Positions 16,754 through 28,039 of a stretch of DNA of 64,000 nt are shown piece after piece. How positions within the stretch are numbered: position 1 is the stretch's first letter; each line of letters opens with the position of its first letter. The notes below the pieces were generated by a model that saw only the letters and a list, made by a program, of their open reading frames with translations, was not told the DNA's origin and made no database searches. The DNA lies in the NCBI GenBank assembly GCA_911728435.2, contig OU452199.1, positions 38,265,253-38,329,252 of the forward strand, in the 5' to 3' direction. Source of the DNA: Apoderus coryli. Taxonomy: Eukaryota > Arthropoda > Insecta > Coleoptera > Attelabidae. Both the position numbers and the translations under genes were made by a program.

Positions 16754-16768
16754 TGGCGCAGCCGATGG
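16754..16768 (+). other. Primer-binding site (tRNA-Ser-like)
   Basis: TGGCGCAGCCGATGG starts directly after the LTR. Its first 11 bases are complementary to the 3' end (..CGGCTGCGCCA) of insect serine tRNAs as I recall them; the remainder differs by one or more bases. Confidence 0.75.
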
Positions 16769-16958
16769 TCGAATTAATAAATATTTGTAGAATCACGACA
16801 GCAGTAAGAATAAAGTATACGTAATCACAAAAATAAACATATTAGTAACAAGTTTGAGAATATATTTTTGTGTAATTGGTCACAATTTGAGGTTAGGACG
16901 AAAACCGCATTGCAGCCCCATTCATAAATCTTATATAAAGTAGAAAAAGATTTGAAAA

Positions 16959-19900
16959 ATGGACTTTAGAGGTGTACCGCCAATGAAAATGAGTGGCAAC
17001 TTATCAGAAAACTGGAAAAACTGGAAACAACGATTTTTAACATACTTGCAAGCTACGGAAATATGTAACAAAAGCCAAAAAACACAATGTGCGCAATTAT
17101 TAACATTAATTGGTGAAGAAGGCTTCCGAATTTATAATACATTCATATTTACTGAAGAAGAAACAGACAATATAGATGCCCTAGTCCAAAAATTTGAAGA
17201 ACATTTTAGTCCGAAGAAGAATTTGACGTACCAAAGACATCTTTTATTAACATGTAAGCAACGAGAATCTGAATCAACAGAACAATATATAACAGAACTC
17301 AAGAACTTGGCACTGTCGTGCGAGTTAGGTGCTCTAAAAGACAGCATTGTGAAGGATATTTTGATTTGTGGACTTGAGTGCGAGAACTTACGTGAAAAAT
17401 TGCTCCAAGAAGATCCACAAACCCTTGAAGATGCTATTAAAACCTGTATAAACGTTGAGAAGACACGTGAAAGAAGCAGAGCGATAACAAATGGTCGTGG
17501 TACGATTAAAGTGGACGCCGTCAACACTATTTCAACATGTCAGAAATGTGGAAAAGTCCATGGTTTTGGGAGATGTCCGGCCTATGGCAAGAAGTGTAGC
17601 AGCTGCAATGGATACAATCATTTCGCGGTGGTATGTAGAAAAACTTTTTCTAATAATAATAAAAATAGTACTGTTGGTAACTCTTTTAATAATAGATATT
17701 CAAAACCTGTTATAGATAATGACGGTAGAATAAATAGATTTGGTAAGAATTATTACGAAAAACGTAAACATTTTAACAAGAATAATAAAAATAAAAGAAT
17801 TAATGCTGTTGTTGAAGGTAAAGACGACGATACTGCTGATGATTTTCTATTTATAGGTAGCATCGAAAGCCAGGCAGTTGACAGCATATGTGAGGGATCA
17901 TGGGTGAAAACACTCAACATAAACGGACATAACGTGCAGTTTAAACTAGACAGTGGAGCGATGGCCAACATCATACCTGTGGAAACACTAAAGGGTATAA
18001 ATTTTGATTGTAATAAAATAAATAAAACTAAAACAGTTTTAAAGTCATATACACAGGATTCTCTGCCTATAATAGGTAGTATTTATTTGAAATGTATTTG
18101 CAATGATAAAGAGGCACGGCTTTTGTTTTATGTGGTCAACCTTCAAAGTAGCGCGATATTAGGCTTGAAGGCTTGTTTAGATTTAAATTTGATAAAGAAA
18201 GTAGATTCTGTTAGCTATGATAATCTTAGCAAAACAAACGATGTAGAGCATCTTTTACGGAAATATGATTTTTTGTTTAAAGGAATAGGATCACTTAATA
18301 GGCCTTATCACATTGAATTAAAAGAGAATGCAACTCCGGTTGTGCACCCTCCTAGAAAAATTCCCTTTGCAATTGTAGATAAACTTAAGAGTTCTCTGGA
18401 TAACCTAGTTGAAAACAATATTATCGAAAAAACAAATGAAAGTTCAGAGTGGGTAAATGCAATTGTGATAGTAAAGAAAAGTACTGGGGACTTGAGAATT
18501 TGCTTGGATCCTCAAGATTTAAACAGGGCAATAAAACGTCACTATTTCCACCTTCCAACGATAGACGAGTTAGCAGTTAAAGTGGGCGGATCAGAGTATT
18601 TTACCACCCTTGATGCGACTCAGGGATTTTTAATGATACACTTAGATGAATATAGTTCCAAATTGTGTACTTTTGCGACTCCATTCGGGAGATATAGGTT
18701 TTTACGCATGCCCTATGGGATTTCTAGCGCTCCAGAAGTATTTCAGGATAGGATGAGTGAAATTTTTGGTCATATAGAAGGTTCGGGCGTTTATATTGAT
18801 GATATCATAGTATCGGGTAAAACTTTAGAAGAACATAATGAACGGTTAGAGTTAGTATTGAAGGAGGCAGCTAAAAATAATATTAGATTCAATAAAACTA
18901 AATGTCAGTTCGCGTTAAATGAAGTAAAGTATATGGGACATAGAATTTCTAACGTAGGTTTGACCCCAGATTATTCAAAGGTTTCGGCTATAAAAAATAT
19001 GCCGAGACCGGAAAATGTTGCGGATGTTCAAAGATTTTTAGGTCTTGTTACTTATGTAGGAAAGTTTGTGGAAAACTTGTCAGAAAAAACTGCCGCATTA
19101 AGGTCGCTACTAAAAAAAGATACTATATTTTCTTGGAATGAGGTTAACGAAAAAGCATTTAGTACTCTGAAAGAAATTTTGTGTAAAGTTCCATGCTTAA
19201 AATTTTTTGATATTAAAAAACATAGTACAATAACTGTAGATGCCTCAAAGGACGGTCTGGGCGCGTCGTTACTTCAGGATTATATGCCGTGTGCTCATGC
19301 GTCCAGAGCTCTAACGGAAACTCAAAAGCGGTATGCTCAGATAGAGAAAGAGCTTTTAGCTATTTGGTTCGGTTGTGAAAGATTTAAGCAATTCGTTTAT
19401 GGCAAGCATTTCACGGTGGAGACGGATCATAAACCCTTACTTCAGGTTTTTAAAAAGCCATTAAGTTTGTGTCCACCCAGATTGCAAAGAATGTTGATTC
19501 AACTTAGAAAGTACGATTTTAACTTAGTATTCAAGCCGGGTAAAAAATTAATCATAGCAGATGTGCTCAGCAGAGCATATGAAAATAAGCATTTTGATGA
19601 AAATCTTGATCTGGAAATTGAGGCACAGATTTGCTTGGTTTCCACGAACATTACCGATGACAAAAAAGTCGAGTTAAGAAACGCAACTCTCCGTGACACC
19701 GAGTTGCAGACTCTAATACATTTCATAACAAACGGATGGCCTAGTTTAATGAAGGCTGTGCCCGAAAACATCAAATTTTACTATAAATTTCGTTATGATT
19801 TGACAATCGCTGATAATCTTGTGTATAAAGGTCAAAAATTAGTTGTTCCAAAAGAATGTCGAAAAGAGATATTACAAAAATTACATATTGGTCATTTGGG

Positions 19901-21107
19901 TATAAAAAAATCTATTCAGAAGGCAAATTTGTCTTTTTATTGGCCTTTTATGAATAAGCAAATACACGATATGGTGTTGAGCTGTAGCGCATGTCAGCAA
20001 TTTCAAAATTCTAATAGATCGGAACCCATGATCTCTCATGAGATTGAAAAGCTGCCCTGGTATAAAGTAGGCTGTGATATATTTTCTATTTTTGGAGAAT
20101 CATTTTTACTTGTGGTTGATTATTATTCTAAGTATATAGAATTGTCAAGCTTGGGTGTGGACCTTTCTTCAGAAAAATGCATACTTTGTCTGAAATCTAT
20201 TTTTGCGAGGCACGGCATACCTAGAATTGTGATGTCAGATAATGGGCCTCAATTTAGTTGTAAATTATTTTCAAAATTTGCTAAAGACTGGGATTTTCAG
20301 CATATCACTTCTTCTCCCTACTATCCACAGTCGAACGGACAAGTCGAAAGAAGTATACAAACTATTAAAAAAATGTTAAAAAAATGCAAATCTGAAGGAG
20401 AGGATCCATATTTAGCAATTTTATCTTATAGAAATACTCCTGTTGATAATGAGTATTCTCCTGCTAACATTCTAATGAGTAGGAATTTAAGAGAGTTATT
20501 GCCTAATGTTGATTCTGCTTTTAATCCTAAAGTATGTAATGAAAAATATAACAAATTTCTTGACGAGGCTCAGAGAAAGCAAAAATTTTATTTTGATAAG
20601 CGAGGAACCAGAACCTTGCCAAATCTGGAACCTGGAGATTCCGTACTTGTACAGGAAGTATCAGGGGGTAAGTGGGTTCATGCCACAATACTAAATAAAC
20701 GAGGACTACGTAGTTATAAGATTAAATTACAAAATGGATCTATAATTGTAAGAAATCGTAAATTCATTAGAATGTTATCGAATAATACACATAGTGTTAA
20801 AGGGCATTGTTCAAATGACAAATACAAATATGTCTCAAATGAAGAACATTTTCCGTTTTCGGACTATCTTTATTTAGAAGTCAATAATTCTGATGCGGGA
20901 GGTGAAAATATCAATAACACACCTCCAACACAGAAGAATACAGATTCTTCCCAAAATGATTATAGTTTGTCAAGTAGTTCGTATGAATCTGATATAGATG
21001 CAGATCCGGTAGAGGTTTGTGTGAGAAATTTCTCTGAGTCTACGTCAAGAACAGGCAGAGTAATTAAACCTCCTGTAAAACTGGATGAATATTATTTATT
21101 AAGATAG
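16959..21107 (+). CDS. Gag-Pol polyprotein of the gypsy element
   Basis: Single 1,382-residue frame. Gag capsid-like region is about residues 1-190. Two zinc knuckles follow: C194-x2-C-x3-H-x4-C206 (one residue shorter than the CCHC consensus) and C213-x2-C-x4-H-x4-C226. Aspartic protease motif LDSGA is at about 329. Reverse transcriptase has YIDDI at about 612, and RNase H starts near ITVDAS (about 759). The integrase has an HHCC finger (HIGHLG ... CSACQQF, about 975-1010) and a catalytic core with CDIF (about 1039), SDNGPQF (about 1094) and VERS (about 1130). A chromodomain is not evident. Gag and Pol are fused in one frame with no frameshift or stop. Every catalytic motif I looked for is present. 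Confidence 0.95.
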   Translation: MDFRGVPPMKMSGNLSENWKNWKQRFLTYLQATEICNKSQKTQCAQLLTLIGEEGFRIYNTFIFTEEETDNIDALVQKFEEHFSPKKNLTYQRHLLLTCKQRESESTEQYITELKNLALSCELGALKDSIVKDILICGLECENLREKLLQEDPQTLEDAIKTCINVEKTRERSRAITNGRGTIKVDAVNTISTCQKCGKVHGFGRCPAYGKKCSSCNGYNHFAVVCRKTFSNNNKNSTVGNSFNNRYSKPVIDNDGRINRFGKNYYEKRKHFNKNNKNKRINAVVEGKDDDTADDFLFIGSIESQAVDSICEGSWVKTLNINGHNVQFKLDSGAMANIIPVETLKGINFDCNKINKTKTVLKSYTQDSLPIIGSIYLKCICNDKEARLLFYVVNLQSSAILGLKACLDLNLIKKVDSVSYDNLSKTNDVEHLLRKYDFLFKGIGSLNRPYHIELKENATPVVHPPRKIPFAIVDKLKSSLDNLVENNIIEKTNESSEWVNAIVIVKKSTGDLRICLDPQDLNRAIKRHYFHLPTIDELAVKVGGSEYFTTLDATQGFLMIHLDEYSSKLCTFATPFGRYRFLRMPYGISSAPEVFQDRMSEIFGHIEGSGVYIDDIIVSGKTLEEHNERLELVLKEAAKNNIRFNKTKCQFALNEVKYMGHRISNVGLTPDYSKVSAIKNMPRPENVADVQRFLGLVTYVGKFVENLSEKTAALRSLLKKDTIFSWNEVNEKAFSTLKEILCKVPCLKFFDIKKHSTITVDASKDGLGASLLQDYMPCAHASRALTETQKRYAQIEKELLAIWFGCERFKQFVYGKHFTVETDHKPLLQVFKKPLSLCPPRLQRMLIQLRKYDFNLVFKPGKKLIIADVLSRAYENKHFDENLDLEIEAQICLVSTNITDDKKVELRNATLRDTELQTLIHFITNGWPSLMKAVPENIKFYYKFRYDLTIADNLVYKGQKLVVPKECRKEILQKLHIGHLGIKKSIQKANLSFYWPFMNKQIHDMVLSCSACQQFQNSNRSEPMISHEIEKLPWYKVGCDIFSIFGESFLLVVDYYSKYIELSSLGVDLSSEKCILCLKSIFARHGIPRIVMSDNGPQFSCKLFSKFAKDWDFQHITSSPYYPQSNGQVERSIQTIKKMLKKCKSEGEDPYLAILSYRNTPVDNEYSPANILMSRNLRELLPNVDSAFNPKVCNEKYNKFLDEAQRKQKFYFDKRGTRTLPNLEPGDSVLVQEVSGGKWVHATILNKRGLRSYKIKLQNGSIIVRNRKFIRMLSNNTHSVKGHCSNDKYKYVSNEEHFPFSDYLYLEVNNSDAGGENINNTPPTQKNTDSSQNDYSLSSSSYESDIDADPVEVCVRNFSESTSRTGRVIKPPVKLDEYYLLR

Positions 21108-21349
21108 ATTCTTGTATAATATTTTTAGGAGAATTAAAAATGATTACGCTATGGTATAAGAGAAACATAACTCATTATTTTAAAGTGTGAAATGTTGTGA
21201 TTGTCATTTATTGTTATAAGTAATGTGTTAGGTATAAGATAGCATTGTACGAGACTATGTACCTATATGTTGACAAATGAATATTGTATTGTTGTTCATG
21301 TACCTATTATTGTATAGATGATGAAATTTGGAATTGTACATTTTGATTT

Positions 21350-21362
21350 AAAAAGGGGAAGA
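21350..21362 (+). other. Polypurine tract
   Basis: AAAAAGGGGAAGA immediately upstream of the 3' LTR; the expected primer for plus-strand DNA synthesis. Confidence 0.8.
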
Positions 21363-21524
21363 TGTGAGATACATGGCAACATGGGTTGTCATCTGTACAG
21401 TTGAACTGACAGATGTATAATATAATAAAGACAGTTACCAACCAGACACCGCACGAGTATCATTTCCTAACCTAACACCTATAACGAGATCCCATAGGAT
21501 TAACATAATATAAAATATATTATA
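21363..21524 (+). repeat. 3' LTR
   Basis: 162 bp, no difference from the 5' LTR seen by eye. Followed by the ATAAT duplication at 21525-21529 and then by the second half of the interrupted tandem-repeat unit. Confidence 0.93.
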
Positions 21525-21529
21525 ATAAT

Positions 21530-21908
21530 GACCTTGTGATATCTAACTCGATATTCCCTACGAATGTTGAACTGCGTTAAGCCCGTTAGAAAGTGCCGGG
21601 AATAGTCTAGATATTTATAAATCAGCAACACATTCCAGGCTGCTTCAAAGGTATTGGAATTTCCTCATCAGTAGAATTAGACTAGGGTGATATCCCTGTT
21701 GACCTAATCTCCGACAGTGAAAGAGTATTATAGCTGCCAGCAACATCATGTTTCTTGGACGTTTATATGTGGACAACGCCCTTTGGTTGGAAAGGTTCGT
21801 ATTACCGACCACCACTTCCATTACATTCTCGCTAGAAACTTTATTTACTCTTAACACGTTAATGACCTTGTGATATCAAACTCGAAAATCCCTACGAATG
21901 TTGAACTG
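21530..21908. repeat. ~374-bp tandem repeat, right part
   Basis: Completes the unit broken at 16591 (AATGACCTTGTGATATC...) and adds another unit from 21651 (TATTGGAATTTCCTCATCA) to about 21908. The broken unit is about 339 bp in total, shorter than its neighbour because of a small deletion near 21640. Confidence 0.8.
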
Positions 21909-24763
21909 ATAATACCCTCGAACTAGTCATATTAGTTTATTTCCATGTTTTTCCTTATTAATTAGTTGGAGAAAAATATCAGATTTGGTTTAGTTTTGAT
22001 ACAGTAAACCTGCTAGACACACCCTGTATTATTGAAACCTATAATAACGAGATACTTCATATAAATAAGCTGCCACACTGCGCATTGTGCATGCATGCAC
22101 ATTTCTTACTTAATTTTCTTATTAGTTAGAATTGAGAATTAGGCTAAATTTCAATATGTACCTATGGAAATTAATAATTATTCTGCTTACCTGAATTTCT
22201 CCTATTCTTAAATTTTCTTAAAATTAATAAATGAAAATAATAAAAATCATTATGTTGTACTTGCTGATAGCGCTACTACCCATTTTAACTCAGGGTGATG
22301 TTCACTTATACAAACTATAAGCATATACACGCCCGTACAAGTTATCTTCGCTTCAAACAGTCTGCAAACTGTAGCAGCCCCAAAGAGAACCAAAAGGGTA
22401 CTCCAAATTTTCGCAAATTAAAACCAAGAATATATGTTTCAAACATAGAAGAAAGAGTTCTAAAACAATATAAAAGCTTTAGTGTTTTATATAGTCGGTG
22501 TTAAAATAATACACAATTATATACCTACTAAGCTCCACGGTTGAGGATTTTCTTCAACCAAGTTGTTAGTGGATAGTGTTACTAATTAAAGGAATCGTAT
22601 GTTTGGATGGAATTGATATTCACTGGATCTATATGTAGGTAGGACTTGTAAAAATTAGGTAAGTATAGTAAAAAATACAAAAAATAGGGAAGGAAAAATA
22701 CTTACGCATTCTTGGTGGTGAACTGAATCCTACTCAAAGCAGATCGAAAACCAGAAGTTATTACTGACTTACTGTAAAATATCTAAACTCTTTTTTACCT
22801 TAAAAAGTTAATTTAAACCAAATAATTTTCGACGAAAATTAAACCAACGCATCTGTCACATTAAAAAAAGGACGCGGAAACATTAATCTAGTCGACTATG
22901 AAAATTAAACCTTGGAACACCAACGAGGTACATGCGAAAATGTTCTCACTTGTAATTATTAAAAATATCGAAATATTAATTAAAATCAAATTAAAATAGA
23001 AGACAAAAATAGAAATACTAAAACGTCGTTGAATTCAAATATAATTTAAATTTTACAAATTCGACGTTGCGCAGAAAATGCTGTTTTAATTTTTTTTTTT
23101 TGATGATAGACATTCAACCAGCGTAAGTGTGGACCTACAGCTTAGCGTGGAATCCGAACCACGGTCCTCGACTACCATCCGCCAGCATCTACGACTATGT
23201 AGTCAATAACTACTTGGCATAGGAAAGTCTACAGACTCGGCCGGAAGCACTTGACTATCATGATCGCATCGACAAGTGCTTGAACATGTGGGTATCTCCT
23301 ATATTCTAAGCCATTGTTTTTAGACGGATAGTCTGTCAGCGGTTGACTAGTACCTAGCAACTAACACCAGGCTGCGTTAGCGACTTCATGTCGTTCATTC
23401 AAAAATTTTGGGTTTATAGACAATATTATAATGATATCTGCATCCCAAACTGCATGAGCCGAATTTGTCATTAATAAAAGTTTCAACGGCCTTTAATGCT
23501 AGCCTCCAACGAATACCAAACATCACAGAAGTAGCCAGGTAGTATAATATTTACTCCGAACGACGACGGTGAGGCACCGTTATTAATTCAGTGGCCGTAC
23601 CTCGCTTCTCTCTATTCGTCTACTCCATGGTACATGTACCATGCGTCTAGCGTCTACTTTTGTAGAAGAAAGGGTTAAGATGGGTTTTCATCAATGGTTT
23701 TCATGCAACCCTTTGACTAGAAAATCCTAGTCAAAGAAGCAAACCAATAGAATAATGTTTATATACTATGCAACCGATATTATGTTATTATGTAATACAA
23801 GAAACTCAGGTACCTTTGTATATATTGGAACCTATGTAATAGAAAATAAAATCAAATACAGCATACTTACTATTTAATATAATTTTAACAGTTTTTAATA
23901 CTTTCATAAATTTGAGCAAGCGACACAATATGAAATAACAGTACAACAGGGGTCATTAATCTCATGTGTTGAGGTTCGGCCTGCTTATTGGTTTTTGGAT
24001 TCACGGATTCACATTATTTACAATATTTACCCTATAAGAGTGAGGAAAAACGTAAGGGAAAAGCTGTTAACCGAGATTTTAAATGGAGTTTGTGGAGAAC
24101 CCAGAATTGAATTCAATATTGAGTTCTTACAGAACAAATGGCATAATCTAAGTTTTTTTCAAAAATGTGATTACCTACCAATTAAATGAAAAACTAAGCT
24201 CAAAGTGGTGTTGAGAGTTGAGAGTTTTTCGGTAGGTACTTTAAATTTTGGTGAGTGTTTTCGATTATTGTCGTTTCAAATTAAATAAGTATATCGTTTG
24301 TGTAACACCATTCTCTATGTATAAAGACAATGGAACAAATTTGGATATAGTGGCAGTTGACGAGAGGCTAATTATTATCCATCGTTTATGTGAACCAACG
24401 TTGCCAAATAATAGCTTTGAACAGCAGTGAAGCAAAGTACATGATACAATTTTTTATTTATAACTTTTAAACAAAGTAGTTAGGTTAGTTTAGGATGTTA
24501 TAATTACTATTTTTTCTTCTTTATTTCGGATTTTAGAATAAAGTAGTTAGGTAGTTGCGTTAGTATAATTATTGTTTTTACTTATTTCATTTCTAATTTT
24601 TGAATAAAGTCGTTGAGGTAGTTGGGTTAGTTTGATATTAAAAATATTGTACAAATAATATACTGTGTTTATTTCAAATGGCAACGTTGGATAACTAGCA
24701 TCTAACTATTCAAGAGATCGACACAAGTTTTTGAAATTTTTTTATGCAGTCCTTCATTTCATG
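21909..24763. other. Gene-free AT-rich interval
   Basis: No exon recognised. Contains the inverted dispersed repeat at 23115-23315. An isolated 64-codon open frame at 23995-24189 (VREKLLTEILNGVCGEP) faintly recalls a MADF-type domain, but I cannot support it. Confidence 0.4.
23115..23315 (-). repeat. Dispersed repeat, copy 2
   Basis: Reverse-complement relative of 15030-15235, sharing CAGCGTAAGTGTGGACCTAC and AATCCGAACCACGGTCCTCG. Confidence 0.65.
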
Positions 24764-25356
24764 AGCGGCACTCTGTAATATGAATTTTAAGGATAGAGAA
24801 TAAGCAAGCGATAAGGATCGCTATTACTTCATTATCGGTACTCTATAAGCAAATCCTTATAGCCTCGGTAATAATTCGACAAGTTTCGTGTTTCTCAATC
24901 GGACAGAGAAAATACTACTAAGCGTCTAGAAAACATTGGACAAATTTGCTTAGAGCCATGAAAAAATACGATAAAAGAAGATATTTAATTGACATTAACC
25001 TCACATTTCCTTTGTTTATTTTACTTTTTATTTTGGGCTTAATCTTAATAGATTGATAGTGTTTAGTAGTTCTTTATTTGGTTTTACAAGGAGCGTTGCA
25101 TATGTGATTGTTAAAAATGTTGCCACTGCATAGATTTCTTATAACAAAATCAAAAATATAGCAAGAATTCATGAAAATAGAGCTAGAAAAAGGATTTAGT
25201 CTAAGTACATGATGATATGCGTTTTATTGAACTTTTTGTCTAAATAAACACCTATGATTTGTTTTATAGATACACTCATATTATTACAATTCTCTATGCA
25301 TACATAGTTAAGTAAGTATCTATCCCTAATTAATAATTTACAGTTTAAAGTGGTTA

Positions 25357-26128
25357 AGGTGGACTTCCCTCCGAGCGACTGTAGCTGGCGATAGTCGCTG
25401 TGCGACTATCGCTCAGCGATCGTCGCTATGGGTATGTTTTCCTCCCAGCGTTTGCGACGATTAACTTTCCCGCATGTATCGGTAATTTTATTTCAGTTGT
25501 TCGTTCGTTCTGTGGCTGTGTAGTAGTTTTCAGAAATTTTTGGGATGAGTTTAACGCGCAAACTACTTGTGGCCTATATGCTGTACGAGGAGGCCGAAGA
25601 TGATGACTTCAAATGTGTATCGCACAACGAAATGGAGTCCATTCAATGTACACCACAAGACGGGAGGAGGGCTTTTTCACAAAATTAATAGAAACCCATT
25701 TGAAACCCGACGATAGAAAATTCCGCAAATTTTTTAGATTGAATCCACATCAATTTAATTACGTGTTAAATTTAATCAAGGATGATATCAAATGTAATTC
25801 TTTCAATAGAGTTTTGTATCCAATAAGACACTGCCTCGATCCATTTTTCATCTTCTGCGGCGTTGAACAAGATTTTATCTTGTGAACACATAGCGCACTA
25901 CATTAAAAACAAAACTAAACTAACGAATAGTCGCTGGCCGCAGCGACTATATTTGCTCTGAGAGCAGACGGCTTGCGACGATCGCTAGGCCGAGCGACTA
26001 TCGCCGGCGGCTGTCGCGTGGAGGACAGTGCTTCCATAAAACAACAACGGTAGCAGTATCATAGCGATAGTCGCCAGCGACGATCGCTGAGCGATCGTCG
26101 CAACAGACGCCCGGAGGGAAATCAACCT
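25357..26128 (+). mobile_element. PIF/Harbinger non-autonomous element
   Basis: Terminal inverted repeats AGGTGGACTTCCCTCCG / CGGAGGGAAATCAACCT flanked by TTA on both sides (25354-25356, 26129-26131), the 3-bp duplication typical of PIF/Harbinger. Sub-terminal regions are dense in CGATCGTCGC / GCGACTATCGC motifs in both orientations, which makes this much GC-richer than its surroundings. The interior holds only the N-terminal part of a nuclease. Confidence 0.85.
25545..25885 (+). pseudogene. Truncated Harbinger (HARBI1-like) nuclease
   Basis: The frame starting MSLTRKLLVAYMLYEEAEDD at 25545 shifts to a second frame at about 25613-25885. The second frame reads MYTTRREEGFFTKLIETHLK ... FFRLNPHQFNYVLNLI, the N-terminal region of HARBI1/ALP1-type transposase-derived nucleases. 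The frameshift and a deletion after VLYPIR remove the catalytic core, so it cannot be active. Confidence 0.75.
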
Positions 26129-26497
26129 TTAGGTTGCTACCATTGTTTACGAATTTTGATCCCACTCAAAAATGATACTTGTTAAAATGTCTTAAATGAT
26201 TGTAAGAAGTTTACCTAAAAAATAAATAATATCACCTGAAAATCATAATACAAACAACCATAACCTAACCTCTTTTCATTTTATTGTCATTGAATGAAGA
26301 AAGATAAAAAACTCATGCATGCATTGAATAGACTGAGACAGAACGATCATAGAAACACCTTTCAAGTTGTCTCTATCATTCGCTTCTCTATCGCCCCTTC
26401 GGTCATGTTCAGCTAGACACGGAAAATACCGAATCGGCTTACAGAGTACGAAATAGCGAAGGGAATCTCTATCGCTATTTTGTTACAGAGTGCCGCT

Positions 26498-28039
26498 TCT
26501 GGATCCTAAAAATGACCTGTTCAAAAGTTTATATACAGGGTGTCCCGAAATTAGCTTAAAATAAGGGGACATTCTGCAAGCGAAAATACGATTTTTTTTT
26601 CATATGAACATCCTTAATATATCGAAAAATGCGTCGTCAAATACAGGGTGTTATTTGTAAATTCCTGACGATGGGTTTTTAGTAATATTTTCCAAACGCG
26701 TCTCGATACAAAATGAAATTTGGCATACTCACGTATCTTTGTAGGATTATTAAGAAATATGGTCCGATGGTTAGGAAAATAGCAGGGGTGGGTTAGGCTT
26801 GGAGTCAGAACAAATTTTGTCCCAACTTTTTTTTTGTGCGCTTTTTTATTTTTTCTATAAAGAATAATAAATTTGATACTTTTGAACATAAAAAATGTTC
26901 ACTTGTTTCATAACGCTAGAAGAAGCCAAGATAAATGACTTTGAAAATTTCTATGCAACGTCAACTTTTGGAGCAATCTATGGACACAGTGGTACAACTA
27001 TAACTATAATCAAAGATGTACATTAATCTTCGCTATAATATAACTTGATGAGTGGGTAGGTACTGCCACATTATATCTAACACGTGTGTTATGTGCTTAC
27101 TGCCGGACTTACCGTAAGTTACAAGGTCATGATTCCAGCCTTTAGAATTGAAAACAGGTACCTAACATTGAAATAAAGCAGTAAAACAAAAATCGAAAGG
27201 AAAATGTATCTAGATATATGCACACTCCTTCCACAAAAAATGCCTGGGTATACGATTATTTAAAGTAGGCGTGTCAAAAAACATCGTACGATGTCAGACG
27301 TGTTTTAGCGCGTGTCGAATTAAACGCAGTTAAGATTCGAAAACTAAAACTATAAAGTTTAGCGCCAATGTTGGGATGATTTTATTATTACTTACCTCTC
27401 TGTTTTGTAATAATATTTACACGATTAATACAAATAATAAACAAGTTGTTGATCTCCTGCGTTCCTCTTCATTGCCAAAAATCCATAAAATAAATATGTA
27501 TACATAGGTATACCTATCATCATTGAACATAAAAATATATACCTAGCATGATGCGTAATTACTACACACAATAGATAATGACAACGATAAATTATAATAA
27601 ACATAGCGCACTTTCTAGAACGCAGTCGCGCGATTATTATTATTTAATAACGTATCGTAGGTACGTACAAAAAAAATAAACTACGCGATTGGTTTACGCT
27701 TATTCTCACGTAGACATTCCACCCAATCCCACGATATAAAAATCAAAAAATAAAGTTTATTATGAATCAGTCTACAACCAGTTCTAGAAGTGTGTTAATA
27801 AATAATAAAATTAAAAGTTTATATAAACAAAAACGCAGTTATCTCATGACTTTGTTTGTAAATACTAAATACCTATAGACATTCGTTAAAAGGATTGATT
27901 CGAATACCTATATTGTTAAAATCTGTGATTATATAGTTTTGTGCATATTATGTTTTTGATTTAAATTAATTCCTTGTGTACCGACATTAGTACGAATTAT
28001 TTATACTCTCCATCATATTTTTAGTCATTATTCATTATA
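26498..28039. other. Gene-free interval
   Basis: No exon recognised. ACAGGGTGT motifs at about 26534 and 26644 mark probable ends of old DNA elements. The rest is AT-rich; the promoter of the first PNPLA8 copy should lie at its right end. Confidence 0.4.

Larger units (their letters stand above)
16592..21524 (+). mobile_element. Complete Ty3/gypsy LTR retrotransposon, probably mag-like
   Basis: 4,933-bp element with 162-bp LTRs (16592-16753 and 21363-21524) that I cannot tell apart by eye. It has a primer-binding site, one uninterrupted 1,382-codon gag-pol frame, a polypurine tract and 5-bp target duplications. There is no env. Intact frame, matching LTRs and intact duplications point to a recent insertion. 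Placement near the mag lineage rests on the tRNA-Ser-like PBS, the paired zinc knuckles and the single ORF without env; a phylogeny could move it. Confidence 0.95.
24764..26497. mobile_element. Inverted-repeat element carrying a nested Harbinger derivative
   Basis: Left end AGCGGCACTCTGTAATA and right end TGTTACAGAGTGCCGCT are inverted copies. Degenerate sub-terminal copies of ACTCTxTAAGC follow inside both ends (about 24837 and 26435). No target duplication could be fixed and no transposase of its own was recognised. The PIF/Harbinger element at 25357-26128 lies inside it. Confidence 0.5.

Noticed and set aside
23995..24189. Possible MADF-type domain (VREKLLTEILNGVCGEP), perhaps the partner gene of the Harbinger element
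   Set aside because: Too short, with no other MADF hallmark, and outside both inverted-repeat elements.
26614..26889. 91-codon minus-strand open frame
   Set aside because: Lysine/isoleucine-rich translation of AT-rich repeat DNA that begins with ACAGGGTGT-type element ends; not protein-like.
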